A DNA stretch of 64,000 bases from Hirundichthys speculiger (Eukaryota; Chordata; Actinopteri; Beloniformes; Exocoetidae): the NCBI GenBank assembly GCA_018398805.1, contig JAGFBZ010002394.1, positions 82,001 to 146,000 on the forward strand, written 5' to 3'. The position numbers were made by a program, and so were the translations under genes. This document shows positions 21,245 through 30,907 of this stretch, in pieces; position 1 is the stretch's first letter; each line of letters opens with the position of its first letter. A model generated the notes under the pieces. The model worked only from the letters and a program-made list of their open reading frames with translations. It was not told the DNA's origin and did not search any database.

Positions 21245-21965
21245 TTTTAAATCTCTGTCTGGGCTAAAAATCATTCATGTCAATGTGCGCAGCTTGTTGT
21301 CTAAAGGTCAGAATATGGGTTAAATCAACAGATGCGGACATTGTTGTAAAATCAGAAACATGGCTGACAAAATCAGTTACTGATAAAGACATTAACGTAG
21401 AGGGATACAATGTTTATCGTGCTAACAGGCCAAACAAAGCTGGAGGTGTGGCCATTTTTGTAAAATCCAGATTTTGTGTTAGAGTCATTCTGACTGAATC
21501 AATCAGCTAACAGCTGGAGTTTCTGGCAGTGAGTTTAGAAATGTCTAAAGGTCTGTGTTTAACTGTTGTTGGGTGTTATAGACCCCCATCTGCACCGAGT
21601 GATGCGTTGCAGTCTTTGATGCACCTTTTATCCAAACTAAATTATAATGAAATAGTGGTAGCTGGTGATCTTAACTGGGATTGGCTCAAGCCTGTGTCAG
21701 ATGAATTTAAGTCTTTTTGTGACTCTGTCAATCTTACCCAGTTGATTCATTCACCAACTCGGCCAAATCCTAAACATCCCGAGAGATCCACTCTAATTGA
21801 TTTTATTTTGACAAATGTTCCTCATAAATATTTAGCTGTTGGTGTTTTTTGCAGTGATTTAAGTGACCATTGTGTTGTTGCTGCTACTAGAAACACTAAA
21901 ATCCCTAAATCCAAGCCACGTGTTATTTTGAAGAGGGATCTTAAACACTTGAATGAACAGGGTTA
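21245..21965 (+). pseudogene. LINE AP-type endonuclease domain
   Basis: Recognisable blocks are KSETWLTKSVTDKD (catalytic ETWL), the block GGVAIFVKSRF, GCYRPPSAPSDALQ, GDLNWDW (metal-binding) and SDHCVV (catalytic histidine). An in-frame TAA at 21508-21510 and a frame change break it, so it is a fossil. The coding sequence is interrupted at 21966 by the DNA transposon. Confidence 0.9.
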
Positions 21966-23782
21966 CGGCAAAAACACTATCAGGTGTCACCAGTAGAGTT
22001 TCAGATGTTACATGTCCCCCTTGACCAGCCTTCTTGTAATAATTCATTGTCAGTTCTTATTTTATATCTCACTGCAAGCTACTTTCATTCCAAATTTCAT
22101 GCAAATCGGCCAAGTAGTTTTTGAGATATCAGTTGGAACATGGTGTATTTTGGCGCTATTTGGCGCGTTACAGATGGTCATCTTGATCTCTATATACCCC
22201 CATAAGGTATCAAAAATATGAATACAAGTGTTAAATGTCAATAAAATGCACCTAAAATATTGAAATAACATGTTATTTTACTTATCTTTTCAGGTGACGC
22301 GTCATGGGAGCAGAACAAGTTTTGATAACGTGTCATTCAGATTTTTATGTTTTTGTTACGAAAATCTTGTCTTCGGAGGTTGCACGTCGAAATGTGTGTC
22401 CCACAGTGGCATTTGCATAAAATACTGCATCAAAACTGTGTTTATATCAATAATATTATCCAGCTGTTTGACTTAGGTCATGATAAAGACACCTGGTACA
22501 TGTCCTTGTTCTGCAAATATAGCCATCATGTCATCTTGCTAATTTTCCACCAAAAGCTGTAGTGTCCGTACCCCCTGCCTGTACAGCTAATGAACTGCTC
22601 CACATCAATAACTGAGTATGGGTTTTAAATTTGCTTCTATGTGAAATGAAAATATGCATACAAAATTTTTTTATCACTGATAGTACTGGTGATGAGGGGA
22701 GTCAAGATCATCAGTGTAGTGTCCGTACCCCCAATGTAGTGTCCGTACCCCCATTATATGAAGGGTTTTGAGGGGCGGTTAAACCATGGCAACATTGTAA
22801 ATTTAGACTCCGTTATGCATCCATGTCTACTGGAAGTGTCCGGTGTGCGTCTGACATGAAATCCAGACGTCTGGATTTGGGTAGTAATAGAATATCCCGA
22901 GTATGGATCAGATGGATGGATGCAATTAATATTGAAATGTACATGTATATTGTTGGATTCAGCTTTGAGGAATATTTGTATTTAAGGTGATTTAGCATTT
23001 AATTCAATCTAATGAACATGGTGAACCAGCCTAGAATCCTGATTCATGAAATGGAAATACTGCAATTTGATGACAGTGGACATTACAATTTGCTCTGGTT
23101 CTTGAAATGTTATACTGTCAAACTGTACCAACAGAATCAATGTAAAGCAGAAACATTTAAGTGTATTTTAGCATGTTTGGAGAGCAAGTTGGGTCGGTCA
23201 TCCAGGCATAGATGTTATGTAGTGTCCGTACCCCCCGGCGTTACGAGGACTGTACAGTACCAAAAAATGTTGTTCATACATGTAAATTGTGTTTATGGAT
23301 CATATATTTGTGTTTAAGTTGTTGGAGCCGCGAAATATATGATAAATGTTAAATTGATCAACCGAAAAGTACTTTGGGGCAAATTTTTATGGTGGAAAAT
23401 GTTGTCTCACTGGATTTGCTTGGTGTTTTGACAGTTTATGAGCTCAAAGTGACAGAAAATATGCATTGAAGTTGGAAATAAAAGGTTTTGAGATAAAATT
23501 ACGTGTTATTTTCAGACATAAATGTGAATTTTCCATGAAAAAAAGGACACATCAAATGCATTTGAAGAACTGTTGTAGTGTCCGTACCCCCTCTGATGAA
23601 AAATGACCTCCCAATTTACAACTGCGGTAACTTCAAAACCAGAAGCCCTTGTGCTCCAAAATTTCGCGATGACGAAGAGCAAACCTTCGAGTTTGATTTC
23701 AGATATATAAATGTGCTATTACTATTGGTTATATTTTTCACCTCTGTGACCCATGTGGTGACACCTGATTGTGTTTTTGCCG
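21966..23782. mobile_element. 1,817-bp TIR element with TTA target site and five direct 16-bp motifs
   Basis: Both ends carry a 27-bp inverted repeat with one mismatch, starting CGGCAAAAACAC, and are flanked by TTA (21963-21965, 23783-23785). The host LINE frame resumes after it, which proves the boundaries. A 3-bp TTA target site is usual for PIF/Harbinger elements, but the CGGC end is not typical. The motif TAGTGTCCGTACCCCC starts at 22560, 22717, 22737, 23220 and 23576, always in the same direction. The longest frames are about 100 codons and none looks like a transposase, so it is non-autonomous or undescribed. Confidence 0.9.
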
Positions 23783-23785
23783 TTA

Positions 23786-25520
23786 TTTCATGATTTGTTT
23801 CATTTTAATTGGAGTAGAATAGAGCAAATCCCTGTCGTTGAGGCAGCATGGACATTTTTTTTTATGATGGTTTTACACAAATTTTAAATAGACATGCACC
23901 TTTTAGAAGATACAGAGTTAAGGGGCGTGATAACCCCTGGTTTCCCCCTGAACTAAATGAACTTATTCATACACGTAATGTTGCTTGGGCAAAGGCAAGG
24001 GCAACAGGTTCTGCTACTGACTGGACTATTTTCAGACAACTAAGAAACAAATGTTCCACTCTTATCCAGAAAGCAAAGTCAGAATATTATTTGTCTGTCA
24101 CCACACAAAATTTAAATGATCCAAGGAAATTTTAGAAAACTATAAAGTCCTTTTCTGTCAGCAATCATTCCCTAACAGTGCCTAACTTTATTATGAAGGA
24201 TTTGGTTGCTATTCATGACTAAATGGAAATGTTGAACAGTTTTAATGAGCATTTTGCTGCTGCTGGCTCCCTGTTTGACTCTGCTTAAACCCAGTACTGA
24301 CGCATCTGTCTGTGTTGGTCAGTCTTTTAACTTTGTGCCCTTCTCTGCTCAGGCAGTTTGTAGGGTTCTGGAAGAACTAGACCCGAGAACACCTTCAGGA
24401 CCTGATCAATCAAATCAGGACCTGATTTGATTGATCCTTATTTCTTGAAACTGGCAGCCAATTTTGTAGCTGAGCCTCTTAGATATCTTTTTAACCTGAC
24501 TTTACTGACTAAAGAAAATTCCAAGATTATGGCAATCTGCCTTTGTCCTCCCTTTATTGAAAGGGGGAGGGGGAGACCCAAGTATTTTAAACAACTACAG
24601 GCCAATATCTAATTTGTCAGTATTGGTTAAAATTCTTGAATCTCTTGTGAGTGCTCAGCTAAAGGAGTTTTATACACCAATGATATTTTATCAACATATC
24701 AATCAGGTTTTAGAAAAAAGCATAGCACTATTACGGCTGCACTGAAGGTGGTAAATGACATTTCTGTAGGTCTTGATAAGAAGCAACATTGTGCAGCACT
24801 TTTTCTTGACTTGTCCAAAGCTTTCGACACAGTCGACCGTGATGTTTTAAAACTTAGACTTCTGAACTCAGGTGTTTCAGAAGAAGCAGTTTCTTGGTTT
24901 GCAAACTATCTTAGTAATCGGTCTCAGTGCATTAGGTATGATGGTCTATGCTCAGATGTTGTATCGATCCACAAAGGTGTACCACAAGGCTCTGTGTTAG
25001 GTCCACTCTTGTTCACTATTTATGTGAATAATCTGGGTCAAAATGTGTCAAATGCTACTTTCCATTTCTATGCTGATGACACTGTTTTATACTGCTGTGC
25101 AGCATCTCTTGCACTGGCTGTTGAGCACTTGCAAAATGCTTTTGTGGTTGTTCAGGATAAACTGCATGAGCTGAAACTGGTTTTAAATGCAGATAAGACA
25201 AAGCTTATGTTATTTACCACCTCAAAAGCTAGGTTACTAAATGTACCTGTGGTGGTCACTGTTGATGGAAAGGAGATAGAAGTTGTTAACTCATACAAGT
25301 ACCTGGGTATCTTGATTGACGATTCTCTAAATTTTAAACCTCACGTGCTGAACCTGGTGAAGAAACTGAGGCTAAAACTGGGTTTTTATTTTCGGAATAA
25401 GTTGTGTTTTTCTTTTTATGCAAAAAAGCGTCTAGTTGCTGCAACTTTTTTACCTGTGTTAGATTATGGTGATCTCTTGTACATGCATGCCTCTGCCCAA
25501 TGTCTCCATATGGTTGATAC
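23786..25520 (+). pseudogene. LINE reverse transcriptase domain
   Basis: After a lesion near the insertion point, the frame resumes with SRIEQIPVVEAAW-type linker. The RT core in 24748-25520 is well kept: FLDLSKAFDTVDRDVLK, HKGVPQGSVLGPLLF, the catalytic FYADDTVLY, and SYKYLGILIDD of the thumb. Upstream pieces (24190-24740) carry several frameshifts, one from a local 16-bp fold-back at 24404-24436. The reading is cut at HMVDT by the hAT element. Confidence 0.95.
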
Positions 25521-26300
25521 CAGTGACGTGCGGTCAGGTGAGGCAGGGGAGGCCGTGCCTCACCTGCCATCATTGAAAGAAAGAAATGAAAAAAAATATA
25601 TATTTTTTATATTTATCAATTGATTTGTACTATTAAGTAATTTTCCATTTAACTTCACCATTTTTAGATTATTCTTTATTCAAAATGGCCGAATTTTCAC
25701 ATTTACCATTCAAATAGTGAGAAGATGCGGGCGGTGAGGCAGCACCCCGCTGAGCCTCACCATGGATTGCGCAGCAAAAACATGCTGCCATGCTATGTAG
25801 TGAGACCCCGTTTGCTATATGAAATAAGTTTCCATAGTTTAGCTGATTTATATAATGAACAGCAACTATATGTGTGTAATGTGTTTCTTCTTCGCGATCA
25901 TAAAACGGCTGAGAAGAGGCACGGGGTGAGGCACGCACTTCTCCTGCCTCACGTTAGGGGGCACTAGTGAGCACAGGATTTCTTCTTGCAACACATTGGC
26001 TGCAGAATAAGTGACAGCAAGCGATGTCACTTATTCTGCAGAAGGAGCGGCGCATGGACTTCATGTATAAGTAAAGGTAAGACCATAATAACTTTTTTTA
26101 AATTAAATGTGCTTTTTTGTGCGCTACAGTTTGTATGTGTAAAGCATTTATATGTGAATGACGATAGGAGGTTTTAAACATAAACAGTTAACTGCTGCCA
26201 ATCAAATGGTGAATAAGTTGTTCTGGAGGGTTCATATGCTTGTAAATCTGACTGATGAAGTCAGTGCCTCACCAGCCATGAATCTCACCGCACGTCACTG
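25521..26300. mobile_element. complete 780-bp hAT MITE with 8-bp target duplication
   Basis: The 14-bp ends CAGTGACGTGCGGT and ACCGCACGTCACTG are perfect inverted repeats. The target GTTGATAC is duplicated exactly (25513-25520 and 26301-26308), and removing the element rejoins the LINE frame. It carries no transposase. Internal GTGAGGC words recur. Confidence 0.96.
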
Positions 26301-26308
26301 GTTGATAC

Positions 26309-26735
26309 AGCCTACCATGCCTCCCTAAGGTTCATTACCAATTGTAAATCACTGACTCATCACTGTGAGTTGTACACTCTGGTAGGAAGGGCCCCCCCGC
26401 GGCGACCCGATCCGTAGGCTTATACATTGGTATACCTTTATATATAAGGCAATACTTGGTCTCCTTCCAAATTACCTCTGTGTTTACATCACGCAAAAAA
26501 ACACCGGGCAGTATTCACTGTGTTCCCAGGACTTTTTTATGCTCTCTGTCCCAAATGCTCGGACTGAAATTGGGAAAAGAGCTTTTGGGTATTCTGCACC
26601 CTCAGCCTGGAACTGGTTGCAGAACAATTTAAAACTGAAGGAGCTTGTGTCGCTAAATGTTTTTAAATCTAAGATGAAGGACTTGGAAGCAGTTTCTATG
26701 GGATGTCGCTGTTTTTAGCTTGACTCCCAGAAACT
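26309..26735 (+). pseudogene. LINE C-terminal region and 3' end
   Basis: The reading AYHASLRFITNCKS continues the RT C-terminal segment after the hAT insertion, followed by GKRAFGYSAPSAWNWLQ, a signature of fish L2-type C-termini. A G/C-rich lesion at 26390-26405 shifts the frame. Confidence 0.85.
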
Positions 26736-27099
26736 CTCATCTTGTTTTATAGATAGTTTTATTTCATGCAAATTTTACTGCTTGTAAATTGTACTTTTTT
26801 TTTTTGTATGTCTTTGTCTGCAACTTTGTGTTTTGCTGCTGCTGCCTGTCTTGGCCAGGTCTCCCTTGAAAAAGAGATTCTTAATCTCAATGGGACTAAA
26901 CCTGGTTAAATAAAGGTTAAATTAAAAAAAATAAATAAAAAAAACAACTGCTTCTGTATTTATAATGTATTCAAGTTTCAAATTTTTAACTTATTATTAT
27001 ATTAAACTCAGGATTTGTGGTTGTAAACCTGCTCTCACACAGGTTATGTATACAGTCCGTTACCATGGTAACAGACTCAGAGTATCCGTCACTTCAGTT

Positions 27100-27259
27100 A
27101 AAAAATGTTTGATGTAACATGGAGGAATGACGTGAACATTTTGTTGCAGTCCAGAATTGTTTTTTTTTTAGACAGAATTGTTAATATTGCTACCTGAGTT
27201 GCAATATATATATATATACTGTATATATATATATATATTGCAACTCAGGTATATATATA

Positions 27260-27344
<85 letters not shown>

Positions 27345-27350
27345 TTTATT
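27100..27350. repeat. GGGC-element tail and long (TA)n tract with a fold-back
   Basis: 27110-27200 is the reverse complement of 3425-3530 of GGGC copy A. TACCTGAGTTGCAA then appears on both sides of a short TA run (27191-27251) as a palindrome, followed by about 90 bases of TA. Confidence 0.85.
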
Positions 27351-27860
27351 GAAAGTCCCCGCCTCCTGCCAGTTGGTGGTCGTGATGGGTAAATATATAT
27401 TTATACATTTTATTTTGAAAGTCCCGCCTCCTGCCAGTTGCTGGTCATGATGGGTAAATATATATTTGAACATTTTATTTTGAAAGTCCCACCTCCTGCG
27501 AATTGGTGATAGTAATGGGTAAATATATATTTATACATTTTATTTTGCAAGTTCCGCCTCTTGCCTGTTGGTGATCGTGATTGGTAAATATATATTTACG
27601 TATTCATTTTATTTTGAAAGTCCCACCTCCTGCCATTTGGTGGTAGTAATGGGTAAATATATATTTATACATTTTATTTTGAAAGTCCCGCCTCCTGCCA
27701 GTTGCTGGTCGTGATGGGTAAATATATATTTAAATATTTTATTTAGAAAGTTCCGTCTCCTGCGAGTTGCTGGTCGTGATGGGTAAATATATATTTACGT
27801 ATACATTTTATTTTGAAAGTCCCGCCTCCTGCCATTTGGTGGTAGTAATGGTTAAAGCAG
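27345..27860 (+). repeat. satellite of about 65-75 bp, seven to eight units
   Basis: Units of the form TTTTGAAAGTCCCGCCTCCT, GCCAGTTGGTGGTCGTGATG, GGTAAATATATATTTA repeat head to tail with divergence. One solitary unit lies at 14780-14830 after another TA tract, suggesting the unit and TA run form one mobile or expandable module. Confidence 0.93.
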
Positions 27861-28183
27861 TTTGACAGCCGCCATTAAAGGCCAAACTGAAGAAGAACGA
27901 CGAGGCTTTCTTTGGTTCAGTTTTAATGGGGTTGCTACGGAAACGTTAGGGATGTCCATTCTGGTCCATTCACAGAGAGGGAATTATGTCACGTGCTTTG
28001 AACCAGCCAATCACAGAGAAGTTAGCTCCACCAGTTTAAGTTTACCAAGCTTCCACTCTAACGGACTTTTTTTTTCTTTTTTTAATGTTAACTTATCTAT
28101 TTACGTACCTTAAATAACAAATTTTGCTGTGCCGATGCATTATATTTTCAGACATAGAGGAGTACTTTATAGTCTGTCCTATG
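27861..28183 (+). promoter_or_regulatory. odf2: possible 5' region and start exon of ODF2
   Basis: After the satellite ends the sequence becomes unique. At 28151-28183 TATATTTTCAG precedes a short exon-like stretch ending ...CCTATG|GTAAGT. An ATG whose last base is the last exon base would join in phase 0 to the next coding exon, which begins GTG AAG ACG at 30794. This is a structural fit only; no TATA box or CpG island is evident, and other 5' exons may exist. Confidence 0.35.
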
Positions 28184-28976
28184 GTAAGTTGACTACTTTG
28201 TTCTTTAACGCTACAGTGGCTTTAAACGCTGCTGTCAAGGATCGTTACGTTTAATGTCAGTCAGTCGTTTATTACAGTTTTATACATTTCAGTGTGAAAT
28301 ATTGACTCTGTCTTTGTTATGCTTGTTGTAGTTCTCCTTTATTTTTCTATTTTTTCTCTGTTATTTTAAGAAACTACGATAGGAGAAATAATTACTCAGT
28401 TGTAGTTAAAATACGTGAATGACAGTGAAGTGATCTGTTTCTGAATCTGATTATCTGGTTCAGGGGTTTGAAAGAGTGGGAAAAATGTTTTTTTATACCA
28501 ATTTACTTACTAAAAGTTGAAACTCTGGGCATTGATGCTCGTTTTCACAGTAAATGTATGAATTAATAAAGATTTCCTGGCTAATAAATGCATAAAAGAC
28601 ACACTAATGATACATTTGAGGGTGTACCATGGACTCAGTGAGTAGATTATATTTCAGACAGGATAAATAATCTCAGATTTACACATGTAATAATTCAAAT
28701 GTTGGCAGGAACAGTGTAACCTGTTGTTTTCTCTCTGAATCTTTCCTCCTGCTTGTCCAGGCTTGATGTTTGTGTCGTTATCCTGCCAGTCTTTTATTCA
28801 TTCATTTAACAGTGAGGGCCAAAGGATCGAGCTTTTTATTTAAAACTTTTCTGCCTCACTATTCCTCGATTATGTTTTTTTTTTGTGTGTGTGTTTTCTA
28901 TGATTTGTTGAAATACTTGATATTTACTCTTCTTCAAATGTTCTGAAGTTTCTTTCTGGTATGCTGGATATCATTT

Positions 28977-29510
28977 TTAAACCCTGATGAAGGAGATCCA
29001 TTCTTGTATTACCGCCCCCAGTTGATCAGAAAGTCTCATTTTCCACTCGTCCACCCTCTTTTTCAGGATTGGCCACATGTTGTCAATTAAATCAGGATCT
29101 GGGGAGTTTGCTGTCCCTTCTGCCTTGTAGATATGTGCTCCTTTAAGCTTCTGGATTGTTGGAAGGAGTTGTTTCTGGAGGACGTTTTGATACCAATCTT
29201 TCTTCTTAGCAGTGTTTTATGGTAGCGCTGTCTCTTAGATGAGTAGCACCCCCAAACATGGATGGTCTCATGATGTTTCAGTGATACAGGACTCATTGTC
29301 ACGTATACCTTTTTTTTTCTGTGAGCAGTTGATTTTCCAGATTTCCCTGGAGAACAGCTGGAAGGAGGATTCATAGGGAAAAATAAACACAAAATACATT
29401 TCATAGAACACATTTTCTGCAGATTTTCAGTCGCTCTTGGTTGTTTTTCTTGGAGAGAAGTGCCTCCCTTTCTGCCCTTTTTAAGCCCAAAATCCTCACT
29501 GAACATGTCG
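28977..29510 (-). pseudogene. Tc1/mariner transposase remnant
   Basis: Read on the minus strand across frames, pieces of a Tc1-type transposase are visible: a YESSFQLFSREIW block (the family's DES-F-LF), VWGCYSS, a LQKQLLPTIQKL-type helix, and DLIDNMWPILKKRVDEW near the end. Stops and frameshifts are frequent, and terminal repeats were not found. It lies in the first large intron of ODF2. Confidence 0.75.
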
Positions 29511-29879
29511 ATGCATTTTCACCCATCAGCGGTTATTTCTGAGCAGTTCTGCTCTGGTGGTCGATTCCTGAGTCGTAGTCTCTCCTGGACTCTCTTGAAT
29601 GTTCTGAGACGTTCGTCGGTGCAGCTGAACGGTTCTCTGAATGTGATTTACTTTCATGTGTAGGTCAGTGATGGGTGCACATACTTCTTATTATTTAAAC
29701 AGGAATATCAGTGGTTTCGGGTTGTCGTTGGGTTGCCTGTTAGTTGGTCATATTCTCCCAGGGCCAAAATACAACTAAAAATAGATTTTTTCCCCAATAA
29801 AGCTCTTTATTTAAGTAAATCTCTTCTTTTTACACAACAATCTAGAAACCATGTAGATCACCACCAGCGGCTGGAACAG

Positions 29880-30031
29880 CAAAAATAATAATAAATAATA
29901 ATAATAATAATAATAAATTTTATTTGTATTGCACTTTATATTTAAAATCTCAAAGTGCTAACAATGAAAAGAAAAAGAAAAAAAAGAAGAAAAAAAGAAA
30001 GAAAAAGAAAAAAAGAAAAGAAAAAAAAAAG

Positions 30032-30062
<31 letters not shown>

Positions 30063-30240
30063 TATAAAAATAAATAAATAGATAAAAATAAAAGTGTTAA
30101 GAACAATAAATGGATTAAAAGAGATATTAGCAAAATGCTCTTGTAAAAAGGTACGTTTTTAGGCTTCGTTTAAAAACATCAGTGGTCTGTGGGGCCCTTA
30201 GGTGGTCAGGGAGGGCGTTCCAAAAAATAGTTAAAAACAA
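29880..30240 (+). repeat. interspersed fish repeat with A-rich microsatellites
   Basis: AATAATAAT runs precede TTTTATTTGTATTGCACTTT, then an AAAAAGAAA tract and a short (TA)n. The block GTCTGTGGGGCCCTTAGGTG follows. It resembles the tail of a common fish repeat; its class is not settled here. Confidence 0.55.
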
Positions 30241-30793
30241 AAGTTGTATCACTGCCACAACTGTTTGGTATTATATTATCTGCTCTCCTGCATCCACCTC
30301 TATCACTTCCACGCTTTTTGCTTTATCTCTCATGGCTTCATCTCAAAATGATTTTAGATTATCTGAAAATCTTCCTGTTATGTTTAAATGTTGGCGTGAA
30401 TGCGGCAGTAATCACTCACCGTTCCACAGAGGAAAGCAATGCGGACCAGGTCGAGCTCCCCTCCTATTCACGTGCACGTCAGTGACACCACACCAGTACA
30501 CGTGCACGTGAAGAGTCGAAGAACCAGTCCTGCCAGGACCCCTCAGGTTCGAGATCCAGCTTACTCTCAACAAATCAGAAATGTCTGTCATAATGGTTCA
30601 TTTTCAGTCTGTTATTTTTATAGGAAATGTGCACGGCCTCTTTGACCTTGTTAAATGTTCTTATTTTGAATATTTTCTTATTATATATCATGACAGATTT
30701 GGCTGGTATCATTCCCTACTCATTTGAAGAACTATTTTATAGCTCAGATCGGCCAGACAGACAGGACTGACATGTTTCTATTGCGCTTTAAAG

Positions 30794-30907
30794 GTGAAGA
30801 CGAATGTTGACAGAGGAAACCTTCGTCCCACAGCAAAGGTGAAAACCCGAGTGCCATGGATCCCTCCAGGAAAAGCCCCCACTAGGGAGGCTTCATTCAA
30901 GTGGGAG
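30794..30907 (+). CDS. odf2: ODF2 exon encoding the VPWIPPGK motif
   Basis: Acceptor CTTTAAAG, donor TGGGAG|GTAAAA. The 38 codons start VKTNVDRGNLRPTAK and hold the VKTRVPWIPPGK block that identifies ODF2. Phase 0 on both sides. Confidence 0.92.

Larger units (their letters stand above)
21245..26935 (+). mobile_element. L2-like non-LTR retrotransposon, broken, split by two DNA transposons
   Basis: The element runs from an endonuclease domain through reverse transcriptase to a 3' end AAATAAAGGTTAAATTAAA with an A-rich tail. It is interrupted at 21966-23782 and 25521-26300 by two complete TIR elements. When those are skipped, the protein reading continues across each junction. Several stops and frameshifts show it is dead. 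The domain order (AP endonuclease then RT in one frame, no RNase H) and the short 3' repeats fit the L2/CR1 group; the exact family needs a library search. Confidence 0.92.

Noticed and set aside
27168..27473. Open frames of Tyr-Ile repeats
   Set aside because: Translation of (TA)n; also at 14581-14820 and 49185-49605.
29942..30133. 63-codon hydrophobic frame
   Set aside because: Antisense of an AAAAAGAAA microsatellite.
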